DNA from: Eledone cirrhosa
Taxonomy: Eukaryota; Mollusca; Cephalopoda; Octopoda; Eledonidae
Direction: 5' to 3'
Assembly: GCA_964016885.1 (NCBI GenBank)
Contig: OZ024744.1
Coordinates: forward strand, 27,786,108 to 27,850,107
Length of the DNA: 64,000 nt
A program made the translations under genes and the position numbers. This document shows, piece after piece, positions 1-11,470 of the stretch. Under the pieces are notes generated by a model. The model was not told the origin of the DNA and searched no databases. It was given only the letters and a program-made list of their open reading frames with translations. Each line of letters begins with the position of its first letter. Position 1 is the first letter of the stretch.

Positions 1-800
1 GTTGTTGTGTTCGCTGTTATAACTGTTATTGTCATTGTTGTTCTTGTTGTTGTCGCTGTTATCACTGTTATTGTCACTGTTGTTGTCGCTGGTATAACTG
101 TTATTGTCACTGTTGTTTTCGTTGTTGTCGCTGTTATCACTGTTATTGTCACTGTTGTTGTTGTCGCTGTTATAACTGTTAGTGTCACTGTTGTTGTTGT
201 TCTCGCTGTTATCACTGTTATTGTCATTGTTGTTTTTGTCGCTGTTATCACTGTTATTGTCACTGTTGCTGTTGTTGTCGCTGTTATCTCTGTTATTGTC
301 ATTTTTTTTTGTCGCTGTTATAACTGTTATTGTCATTGTTGTTGTTGTTGTTGCTGTTATAACTGTTACTGTCATTGTTGTTGTTGTCGCTGTAATCACT
401 GTTATTTTCATTGTTGTTGTTGTCGCTGTTATCACTGTTATTGTCACTGTTGTTGTTGTTGTTGTCGATTTTATCACTGTTATTGTCACTGTTGTTGTTG
501 TTGTTGTCGCTGTCATAACTGTTCTTTTCACTGTTGTTGTTGTTGTTGTTGTTGTTGTTGCTGTTATAACTGTTATTGTCACTGTTGTTGTCGCTGTTAT
601 AACTCTTATTGTCACTGTTGTTGTTGTTGTCGCTGTTATCACTGTTATTGTCACAGTTGTTGTTGTCGCTGTTGTCATTGTTATTGTCATTGTTGTTGTT
701 GTCGCTTTTATAAATGTTATTGTCATTGTAGTTGTTGTTGTCGCTGTTATAACTGTTATTGTCACTGTTGTTGTTGTTGCTGTCGGTGGTATAACTGTTA
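1..800 (+). repeat. Partial higher-order segment, left edge of window
   Basis: This segment is cut by the window start. Its variant order (a GTGTTCGC monomer at 7, an ATTGTTGTTCTTGTTG tract, then a CTGGTATAAC monomer) matches the segment starting near 54116, which also ends at a TTAGTTAC marker (54861). It holds a (GTT)9 tract at 533-559. Near 301-311 a T-run in the monomer spacer changes the reading phase. Nothing other than repeat is visible. Confidence 0.8.
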
Positions 801-1807
801 TTAGTTACTGTTGTTGTTGTTCTCGCTGTTACCACTGTTATTGTCAATGTTGTTGTTGTTGTCGCTGTTATAACTGTTATTGTCACTGTTGTTGTTGTCG
901 CTGTTATAACTCTTATTGTCACTGTTGTTGTTGTTGTTGTCGTTGTTATCACTGTTATTGTCATTATTGTTATTGTCGCTGTTATCACTGTTATTGTCAT
1001 TGTTGTTGTTGTTGTTGTCGCTGTTATCACTGTTGTTGTCACTGTTGTTGTTGTTGTCGCTTCTATAACTGTTATTGTCACTATTGCTGTTGTTGTTGTC
1101 GCTGTTATCACTCGTATTGTCATTGTTGTTGTCGCTGTTATCACTGTTATTGTCACTGTTGTTGTTCTGGCTGTTATCACTGGTATTGACACTGTTGTTG
1201 TTTTTATTGTCGCTGTTAGAACTGTTATTGTCACTGTTATTATTGTTGTTGTCGCTGTTATCACTGTTATTGTCACTGTTGTTGTTGTTGTTCTCGCTGT
1301 TGTCACTGTTATTGTCATTGTTGTTGTTGTCGCTGTTATCACTGTTATTGTCATTGTTGTTGTCGCTGTTATCACTGTTATTGTCACTGTTGTTGTTCTT
1401 CTCGCTGTTATCACTGTTATTGTCACTGTTGTTGTTCTTCTCGCTGTTATCACTGTTATTGTCGTTGTTGTTGTTGTGTTCGCTGTTATAACTGTTATTA
1501 TCATTGTTGTTGTTGTTGTTGTTGTCGCTGTTATCACTGTTATTGTCACTGTTGTTGTTGTCGCTGGTATAACTGTTATTGTCACTGTTGTTTTTGTTGT
1601 TGTCGCTGTTATCACTGTTATTGTCACTGTTGTTGTTGTCGCTGTTATCACTGTCATTGTCATTGTTGTTGTTGTTGTCGCTGTTATCACTGTTATTGTC
1701 ACTGTTGTTGTTCCCGCTGTTATCACTGTTATTGTCACTGTTGCTGTTGTTGTCGCTGTTATCTCTGTTATTGTCATTGTTGTTGTCGCTGTTATAACTG
1801 TTATTGT

Positions 1808-1841
<34 letters not shown>

Positions 1842-3789
1842 GCTGTTATAACTGTTACTGTCATTGTTGTTGTTGTTGTCGCTGGTATCACTGTTATTTT
1901 CATTGTTGTTGTCGCTGTTATCACTGTTATTGTCACTCTTGTTGTTGTTGTCGCTGTTATCACTGTTATTGTCACTGTTGTTGTTGTTGTCACTGTTATA
2001 AATGTTATTGTCACTGTTGTCGTTGTTGTCGCTGTTATCACTGTTATTGTCACTGTTGTTGTTGTTGTTGTCGCTGTCATAACTGTTCTTTTCACTGTTG
2101 TTGTTGTTGTTGTTCTCGCTGTTATCACTGTTATTGTCACTGTTGTTGTCGCTGGTATCACTGTTATTGTCACTGTTGTTATTGTTGTTGTTGCTGTTAT
2201 CACTGTTATTGTCACTGTTGTAGTTGTTGTCGCTGTTATAACTGTTATTGTCACTGTTGTTGTTGTTGCTGTCGCTGTTATCACTGTTATTGTCATTGTT
2301 GTTGTTGTTGTCGCTGTTATCACTGTTATTGTCACTGTTGTTGTCGCTGTTATCACTGTTATTTTCATTGTTGTTGTTGTTGTTCTCTCTGTTATCACTG
2401 TTATTGTCACTGTTATTGTCACTGTTGTTGTTGTTCTCGCTGTTATAACTGTTATTGTCACTGTTGTTGTTGTCGCTGTTATAACTGTTATTGTCACTGT
2501 TGTTGTTGTTGTCACTGTTATCACTGTTATTGTCACTGTTGTTGTTGTTCTCGCTGTTATCACTGTTATTGTCATTGTTGTTGTTGTCGCTGTTATCACT
2601 GTTATTGTCACTGTTGCTGTTGTTGTCGCTGTTATCTCTGTTATTGTCATTGTTGTCGCTGTTATAACTGTTATTGTCATTGTTGTTGTTGTTGTTGCTG
2701 TTATAACTGTTACTGTCATTGTTGTTGTTGTTGTCGCTGTTATCACTGTTATTTTCATTGTTGTTGTTGTCGCTGTTATCACTGTTATTGTCACTGTTGT
2801 TGTTGTTGTCGCTGTTATCACTGTTATTGTCACTGTTGTTGTTGTTTTCACTGTTATAAATGTTATTGTCACTGTTGTCATTGTTGTCGCTGTTATCACT
2901 GTTATTGTCACTGTTGTTGTTGTTGTTGTCGCTGTCATAACTGTTCTTTTCACTGTTGTTGTTGTTGTTCTCGCTGTTATCACTGTTATTGTCACTGTTG
3001 TTGTCGCTGTTATCATTGTTATTGTCACTGTTGTTATTGTTGTTGTTGCTGTTATCACTGTTATTGTCACTGTTGTAGTTGTTGTCGCTGTTTTTAACTG
3101 TTATTGTCACTGTTGTTGTTGTTGCTGTCGCTGTTATCACTGTTATTGTCATTGTTGTTGTTGTTGTTCTCTCTGTTATCACTGTTATTGTCACTGTTAT
3201 TGTCACTGTTGTGGTTGTTCTCGCTGTTATAATTGTTATTGTGACTGTTGTTGTTGTCGCTGTTATAACTGTTATTGTTATTGTTGTTGTTGTTGTCGCT
3301 GTTATCACTGTTATTAACACTGTTGTTGTTGTTGTTCTCGCTGTTATCACTGTTATTGTCACTGTTGTTGTTGTTGTCGCTGTTATAACTGTTATTGTCA
3401 CTGTTGTTGTTGCTGTTGTCGCTGTCATAACTCTTATTGTCACTGTTGTTGTTGTTGTCGTTGGTATCACTGTTATTGTCATTATTGTTGTTCTCGCTGT
3501 TATCACTGGTATTGACACAGTTGTTGTTGTTGTTGCCGCTGTTATAACTGTTATTGTCTCTGTTGATGTTGTTGTTGTCGTTGTTATAACTGTTATTATC
3601 ACTGTTGTTGTTGTCGCTGTTATAACTCTTATTGTCACTGTTGTTGTTGTTGTCGTCGTTGTTATCACTGTTATTGTCATTATTGTTGTTGTCGCTGTTA
3701 TCACTGTTATTGTCATTGTTGTTGTTGTTGTCGCTGTTATCACTGTTATTGTCCCTGTTGTTGTTGTCGCTGTTATAAATGTTATTGTC

Positions 3790-4150
3790 ACTATTGCTCT
3801 TGTTGTGTTCGCTCTTATCACTCTTATTGTCATTGCTGTTGTTGTTCTCGCTGCTATCCCTGTTATTGTCATTGTTGTTGTTGTTGTACTCGCTGTTATC
3901 ACTGTTATTGTCATTGGTGTTGTTGTTGTCGCTATTATCACTGTTATTGTCACTGTTGTTGTTGTCGCTGTTATAAATGTTATTGTCACTATTGCTCTTG
4001 TTGTGTTCGCTCTTATCACTCTTATTGTCATTGCTGTTGTTGTTGTCGCTGTTATCACTGTTATTTTCATTGTTTTTGTTGTTGTCGCTGTTATAACTGT
4101 TATTGTCGCTGTTATAACTGTTATTGTCGCTGTTATAACTGTTATTGTCA
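3790..4150 (+). repeat. About 360-bp block present in unit A copy 1, absent from copy 2
   Basis: Anchors on both sides align with copy 2 (3777 with 9190, 4183 with 9236), but the offset drops from 5,413 to 5,053. About 360 bp, ten 36-bp equivalents, is therefore missing from copy 2 or was added here. The block holds an internal 198-bp duplication (ATTGCTCTTG-type monomers at 3793 and 3991) and the short 21-bp units at 4084-4146. The direction of the event is not determinable from two copies. Confidence 0.75.
4084..4146 (+). repeat. Three 21-bp short units lacking the GTT tract
   Basis: GTCGCTGTTATAACTGTTATT is repeated three times head to tail with no (GTT)n spacer, so each unit is a monomer that lost its GTT tract and its GTCACT tail. 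Two-unit versions occur near 31850, 52338 and 59388 and at the right edge of the window (from about 63967). This shows a 21-bp exchange register distinct from the 36-bp one. Confidence 0.9.
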
Positions 4151-6267
4151 TTGTTGTTGTTGTCGCTGTTATCACTGTTATTGACACTGTTGTTGCTGTT
4201 GTTCTCGCTGTTATCACTGTTATTGTCACTGTTGTTGTTGTTGTTCTCGCTGTTACCACTGTTATTGTCAATGTTGTTGTTGTTGTAGCTGTTATAACTG
4301 TTATTGTCACTGTTGTTGTTGTCGCTCTTATAACTCTTATTGTCACTGTTGTTGTTGTTGTCGTTGTTATCACTGTTATTGTCATTATTGTTATTGTCAC
4401 TGTTATCACGGTTATTGTCATTGTTATTGTTGTTGTTGTCGTCGCTGTTATCACTTTTATTGTCACTGTTTTTGTTGTTGTCGCTTCTATAACTGTTATT
4501 GTCACTATTGTTGTTGTTGTCGCTTTATCACTGTTATTGTCACTGTTATTGTTCTCGCTGTTATAACTGTTATTCTCACTGTTGTTGTTGTTCTCGCTGT
4601 TATCACTGGTATTGACACTGTTGTTGTTTGTATTGTCGCTGTTATAACTGTTATTGTCACTGTTGTTATTGTTGTTGTCGCTGTTATAACTGTTATTGTC
4701 ACTGTTGTTGTTGTTGTTCTCGCTGTTATCACTGTTATTGTCATTGTTGTTGTTGTCGCTGTTATCACTGTTATTGTCACTGTTGTTGTTGTTCTCGCTG
4801 TTATCACTGTTATTGTCACTGTTGTTGTTGTTCTCGCTGTTATCACTGTTATTGTCATTGTTGTTGTTGTTGTGTTCGCTGTTATAACTGTTATTGTCAT
4901 TGTTGTTGTTGTTGTCGCTGTTATCACTGTTATTGTCACTGTTGTTGTTGTCGCTGGTATAACTGTTATTGTCACTGTTGTTTTTGTTGTTGTCGCTGTT
5001 ATCACTGTTATTGTCACTGTTGTTGTTGTCGCTGTTATAACTGTTATTGTCATTGTTGTTGTTGTTGTCACTGTTATCACTGTTATTGTCACTGTTGTTG
5101 TTGTTCTCGCTGTTATCACTGTTATTTTCATTGTTGTTGTTGTCGCTGTTATCACTGTTATTGTCACTGTTGCTGTTGTTGTCGCTGTTATCTCTGTTAT
5201 TGTCATTGTTGTTGTCGCTGTTATAACTGTTATTGTCATTGTTGTTGATGCTGTTATAACTGTTACTGTCATTGTTGTTGTTGTTGTCGCTGTTATCACT
5301 GTTATTTTCATTGTTGTTGTTGTCGCTGTTATCACTGTTATTGTCACTGTTGTTGTTGTTGTCGCTGTTATCACTGTTATTGTCACTGTTGTTGTTGTTG
5401 TCACTGTTATAAATGTAATAGTCACTGTTGTCGTTGTTGTCGCTGTTATCACTGTTATTGTCACTGTTGTTGTTGTTGTCGCTGTCATAACTGTTCTTTT
5501 CACTGTTGTTGTTGTTGTTGTCGCTGTTATAACTGTTATTGTCACTGTTGTTGTCGCTGTTATAACTCTTATTGTCACTGTTGTTGTTGTTGTCGCTGTT
5601 ATCACTGTTATTGTCACAGTTGTTGTTGTCGCTGTTATCATTGTTATTGTCATTGTCGTTGTTGTCGCTTTTATAACTGTTATTGTCATTATTGTTGTTG
5701 TTGTCGCTGTTATAACTGTTATTGTCACTGTTGTTGTTGCTGTCGGTGTTATAACTGTTATTGTCACTGTTGTTATTGTTGTAGTCGCTGTTATAACTGT
5801 TATTGTCACTGTTGTTGTTGTTGTTCTCGCTGTTATCACTGTTATTGTCATTGTTGTTGTTGTCGCTGTTATCACTGTTATTGTCACTGTTGTTGTTGTT
5901 CTCGCTGTTATCACTGTTATTGTCACTGTTGTTGTTCTTCTTCTCGCTGTTATCACTGTTATTGTCATTGTTGTTGTTGTGTTCGCTGTTATAACTGTTA
6001 TTGTCATTGTTGTTGTTGTTGTTGTCGCTGTTATAACTGTTATTGTCACTGTTGTTGTCGCTGTTATAACTCTTATTGTCACTGTTGTTGTTGTTGTCGC
6101 TGTTATCACTGTTATTGTCACAGTTGTTGTTGTCGCTGTTGTCATTGTTATTGTCATTGTTGTTGTTGTCGCTTTTATAAATGTTATTGTCATTGTAGTT
6201 GTTGTTGTCGCTGTTATAACTGTTATTGTCACTGTTGTTGTTGTTGCTGTCGGTGTTATAACTGTTA

Positions 6268-7280
6268 TTAGTTACTGTTGTTGTTGTTGTTCTCGCTGTT
6301 ACCACTGTTATTGTCAATGTTGTTGTTGTTGTCGCTGTTATAACTGTTATTGTCACTGTTGTTGTTGTTGTCGCTGTTATAACTCTTATTGTCACTGTTG
6401 TTGTTGTTGTTGTCGCTGTTATCACTGTTATTGTCATTGTTGTTGTTGTTGTTGTCGCTGTTATCACTGTTGTTGTCACTGTTGTTGTTGTTGTCGCTTC
6501 TATAACTGTTATTGTCACTATTGCTGTTGTTGTTGTCGCTGTTATCACTCGTATTGTCATTGTTGTTGTCGCTGTTTTCACTGTTATTGTCACTGTTGTT
6601 GTTCTCGCTGTTATAACTGTTATTCTCACTGTTGTTGTTCTGGCTGTTATCACTGGTATTGACACTGTTGTTGTTTTTATTGTCGCTGTTAGAACTGTTA
6701 TTGTCACTGTTATTATTGTTGTTGTCGCTGTTATCACTGTTATTGTCACTGTTGTTGTTGTTGTTCTCGCTGTTATCACTGTTATTGTCATTGTTGTTGT
6801 TGTCGCTGTTATCACTGTTATTGTCATTGTTGTTGTCGCTGTTATCACTATTATTGTCACTGTTGTTGTTCTTCTCGCTGTTATCACTGTTATTGTCACT
6901 GTTGTTGTTCTTCTCGCTGTTATCACTGTTATTGTCGTTGTTGTTGTTGTGTTCGCTGTTATAACTGTTATTATCATTGTTGTTGTTGTTGTTGTTGTCG
7001 CTGTTATCACTGTTATTGTCACTGTTGTTGTTGTCGCTGGTATAACTGTTATTGTCACTGTTGTTTTTGTTGTTGTCGCTGTTATCACTGTTATTGTCAC
7101 TGTTGTTGTTGTCGCTGTTATAACTGTTATTGTCACTGTTGTTGTTGTCACTGTTATCACTGTTATTGTCACTGTTGTTGTTGTTCCCGCTGTTATCACT
7201 GTTATTGTCACTGTTGCTGTTGTTGTCGCTGTTATCTCTGTTATTGTCATTGTTGTTGTCGCTGGTATAACTGTTATTGT

Positions 7281-7312
<32 letters not shown>

Positions 7313-10300
7313 CTGTTATAACTGTTACTGTCATTATTGTTGTTGTTGTCGCTGGTATCACTGTTATTTTCATTGTTGTTGTCGCTGTTATCACTGTTAT
7401 TGTCACTGTTGTTGTTGTTGTCGCTGTTATCACTGTTATTGTCACTGTTGTTGTTGTTGTCACTGTTATAAATGTTATTGTCACTGTTGTCGTTGTTGTC
7501 GCTGTTATCACTGTTATTGTCACTGTTGTTGTTGTTGTTGTCGCTGTCATAACTGTTCTTTTCACTGTTGTTGTTGTTGTTGTTCTCGCTGTTATCACTA
7601 TTATTGTCACTGTTGTTGTCGCTGGTATCACTGTTATTGTCACTGTTGTTATTGTTGTTGTTGCTGTTATCACTGTTATTGTCACTGTTGTAGTTGTTGT
7701 CGCTGTTATAACTGTTATTGTCACTGTTGTTGTTGTTGCTGTCGCTGTTATCACTGTTATTGTCATTGTTGTTGTTGTTGTCGCTGTTATCACTGTTATT
7801 GTCACTGTTGTTGTCGCTGTTATCACTGTTATTTTCATTGTTGTTGTTGTTGTTCTCACTGTTATTGTCACTGTTATTGTCACTGTTGTTGTTGTTCTCG
7901 CTGTTATAACTGTTATTGTCACTGTTGTTGTTGTCGCTGTTATAACTGTTATTGTCACTGTTGTTGTTGTTGTCACTGTTATTGTCACTGTTGTTGTTGT
8001 TCTCGCTGTTATCACTGTTATTGTCATTGTTGTTGTTGTCGCTGTTATCACTGTTATTGTCACTGTTGCTGTTGTTGTCGCTGTTATCTCTGTTATTGTC
8101 ATTGTTGTCGCTGTTATAACTGTTATTGTCATTGTTGTTGTTGTTGTTGCTGTTATAACTGTTACTGTCATTGTTGTTGTTGTTGTCGCTGTTATCACTG
8201 TTATTTTCATTGTTGTTGTTGTTGTCGCTGTTATCACTGTTATTGTCACTGTTGTTGTTGTTGTCGCTGTTATCACTGTTATTGTCACTGTTGTTGTTGT
8301 TGTCACTGTTATAAATGTTATTGTCACTGTTGTCATTGTTGTCGCTGTTATCACTGTTATTGTCACTGTTGTTGTTGTTGTTGTTGTCGCTGTCATAACT
8401 GTTCTTTTCACTGTTGTTGTTGTTGTTCTCGCTGTTATCACTGTTATTGTCACTGTTGTTGTCGCTGTTATCATTGTTATTGTCACTGTTGTTATTGTTG
8501 TTGTTGCTGTTATCACTGTTATTGTCACTGTTGTAGTTGTTGTCGCTGTTTTTAACTGTTATTGTCACTGTTGTTGTTGTTGCTGTCGCTGTTATCACTG
8601 TTATTGTCATTGTTGTTGTTGTTGTTCTCTCTGTTATCACTGTTATTGTCACTGTTATTGTCACTGTTGTGGTTGTTCTCGCTGTTATAATTGTTATTGT
8701 GACTGTTGTTGTTGTCGCTGTTATAACTGTTATTGTTATTGTTGTTGTTGTTGTCGCTGTTATCACTGTTATTAACACTGTTGTTGTTGTTCTCGCTGTT
8801 ATCACTGTTATTGTCACTGTTGTTGTTGTTGTCGCTGTTATAACTGTTATTGTCACTGTTGTTGTTGCTGTTGTCGCTGTCATAACTCTTATTGTCACTG
8901 TTGTTGTTGTTGTCGTTGGTATCACTGTTATTGTCATTATTGTTGTTCTCGCTGTTATCACTGGTATTGACACAGTTGTTGTTGTTGTTGCCGCTGTTAT
9001 AACTGTTATTGTCACTGTTGTTGTTGTCGCTGTTATAACTCTTATTGTCACTGTTGTTGTTGTTGTCGTCGTTGTTATCACTGTTATTGTCATTATTGTT
9101 GTTGTCGCTGTTATCACTGTTATTGTCATTGTTGTTGTTGTTGTCGCTGTTATCACTGTTATTGTCCCTGTTGTTGTTGTCGCTGTTATAAATGTTATTG
9201 TCATTGTTGTTGTTGTCGCTGTTATCACTGTTATTGACACTGTTGTTGCTGTTGTTCTCGCTGTTATCACTGTTATTGTCACTGTTGTTGTTGTTGTTCG
9301 CGCTGTTACCACTGTTATTGTCAATGTTGTTGTTGTTGTAGCTGTTATAACTGTTATTGTCACTGTTGTTGTTGTCGCTCTTATAACTCTTATTGTCACT
9401 GTTGTTGTTGTTGTCGTTGTTACCACTGTTATTGTCATTATTGTTATTGTCACTGTTATCACGGTTATTGTCATTGTTATTGTTGTTGTTGTCGTCGCTG
9501 TTATCACTTTTATTGTCACTGTTTTTGTTGTTGTCGCTTCTATAACTGTTATTTTCACTATTGTTGTTGTTGTCGCTTTATCACTGTTATTGTCACTGTT
9601 GTTGTTCTCGCTGTTATAACTGTTATTCTCACTGTTGTTGTTGTTCTCGCTGTTATCACTGGTATTGACACTGTTGTTGTTTTTATTGTCGCTGTTATAA
9701 CTGTTATTGTCACTGTTGTTATTGTTGTTGTCGCTGTTATAACTGTTATTATCACTGTTGTTGTTGTTGTTCTCGCTGTTATCACTGTTATTGTCATTGT
9801 TGTTGTTGTTGTCGCTGTTATCACTGTTATTGTCACTGTTGTTGTTGTCGCTGGTAAAACTGTTATTGTCACTGTTGTTTTTGTTGTTGTCGCTGTTATC
9901 ACTGTTATTGTCACTGTTGTTGTTGTCGCTGTTATAACTGTTATTGTCATTGTTGTTGTTGTTGTCACTGTTATCACTGTTATTGTCACTGTTGTTGTTG
10001 TTCTCGCTGTTATCACTGTTATTTTCATTGTTGTTGTTGTCGTTGTTATCACTGTTATTGTCACTGTTGCTGTTGTTGTCGCTGTTATCTCTGTTATTGT
10101 CATTGTTGTTGTCGCTGTTATAACTGTTATTGTCATTGTTGTTGATGCTGTTATAACTGTTACTGTCATTGTTGTTGTTGTTGTCGCTGTTATCACTGTT
10201 ATTTTCATTGTTGTTGTTGTCGCTGTTATCACTGTTATTGTCACTGTTGTTGTTGTTGTCGCTGTTATCACTGTTATTGTCACTGTTGTTGTTGTTGTCA

Positions 10301-11470
10301 CTGTTATAAATGTTATAGTCACTGTTGTCGTTGTTGTCGCTGTTATCACTGTTACTGTCATTGTTGTTGTTGTTGTCGCTGTTATCACTGTTATTTTCAT
10401 TGTTGTTGTTGTCGCTGTTATCACTGTTCTTTTCACTGTTGTTGTTGTTGTCGCTGTTATAACTGTTATTGTCACTGTTGTTGTCGCATTTATAACTCTT
10501 ATTGTCACTGTTGTTGTTGTTGTCGCTGTTATCACTGTTATTGTCACAGTTGTTGTTGTCGCTGTTATCATTGTTATTGTCATTGTCGTTGTTGTCGCTT
10601 TTATAACTGTTATTGTCATTATTGTTGTTGTTGTCGCTGTTATAACTGTTATTGTCACTGTTGTTGTTGTTGCTGTCGGTGTTATAACTGTTATTGTCAC
10701 TGTTGTTATTGTTGTAGTCGCTGTTATAACTGTTATTGTCACTGTTGTTGTTGTTGTTCTCGCTGTTATCACTGTTATTGTCATTGTTGTTGTTGTCGCT
10801 GTTATCACTGTTATTGTCACTGTTGTTGTTCTCGCTGTTATCACTGTTATTGTCACTGTTGTTGTTCTTCTCGCTGTTATCACTGTTATTGTCATTGTTG
10901 TTGTTGTGTTCGCTGTTATAACTGTTATTGTCATTGTTGTTGTTGTTGTTGTCGCTGTTATCACTGTTATTGTCACTGTTGTTGTTGTTCTCGCTGTTAT
11001 CACTGTTATTGTCATTGTTGTTGTTGTCGCTGTTATCACTGTTATTGTCACTGTTTCTGTTGTTGTCGCTGTTATCTCTGTTATTGTCATTGTTGTTGTC
11101 GCTGTTATAACTGTTATTGTCATTGTTGTTGTTGTTGTTGTTGCTGTTATAACTGTTACTGTCATTGTTGTTGTTGTTGTTGTCGCTGTAATCACTGTTA
11201 TATTCATTGTTGTTGTTGTCGCTGTTATCACTGTTATTGTCACTGTTGTTGTTGTTGTTGTCGATTTTATCACTGTTATTGTCACTGTTGTTGTTGTTGT
11301 CACTGTTATAAATGTTATTGTCACTGTTGTCGTTGTTGTCGCTGTTATCACTGTTATTGTCACAGTTGTTGTTGTCGCTGTTGTCATTGTTATTGTCATT
11401 GTCGTTGTTGTCGCTTTTATAACTGTTATTGTCATTGTAGTTGTTGTTGCTGTCGGTGTTATAACTGTTA
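6268..11470 (+). repeat. Higher-order unit A, copy 2 (5,203 bp)
   Basis: Tandem copy of 801-6267 in the same orientation, with the same order of marker monomers. Compared with copy 1 it lacks the block corresponding to 3790-4150 and a smaller stretch equivalent to part of 3541-3620. Its last 1.8 kb (about 9,660-11,470) matches about 4,610-6,267 of copy 1. The part from about 10.7 kb onward also belongs to the 2.5-kb duplication that continues into 13.2-14.4 kb. Confidence 0.83.

Larger units (their letters stand above)
801..6267 (+). repeat. Higher-order unit A, copy 1 (5,467 bp, marker to marker)
   Basis: Bounded by TTAGTTAC marker monomers at 801 and 6268, and followed directly by a second copy (6268-11470). 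Matching landmarks are the GTTAGAAC monomer at 1215 and about 6688, the GTGTTCGC/TTATTATC monomers near 1476 and 6949, and the CTGTTTTTAAC monomer near 3090 and 8548. Offsets drift from 5,473 to 5,458 to 5,413 to 5,053 to 5,203, so the copies differ by small and medium indels. Relative to copy 2, this copy has about 360 extra bp between roughly 3790 and 4150. Confidence 0.85.

Noticed and set aside
801..811. TTAGTTAC as a regulatory or insertion-site motif
   Set aside because: It sits inside an otherwise normal monomer, shows no target-site duplication or inserted sequence, and is simply explained as a 1-bp length variant spread by amplification.
801..8528. Minus-strand ORF of 2,575 codons, Thr/Ile/Val-rich then Asn/Ser/Asp-rich
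   Set aside because: The change of composition is the frame change caused by non-triplet variants, and the equivalent ORFs elsewhere break at other points. There is no domain, signal or codon bias beyond the monomer. It is a by-product of stop-free frames.
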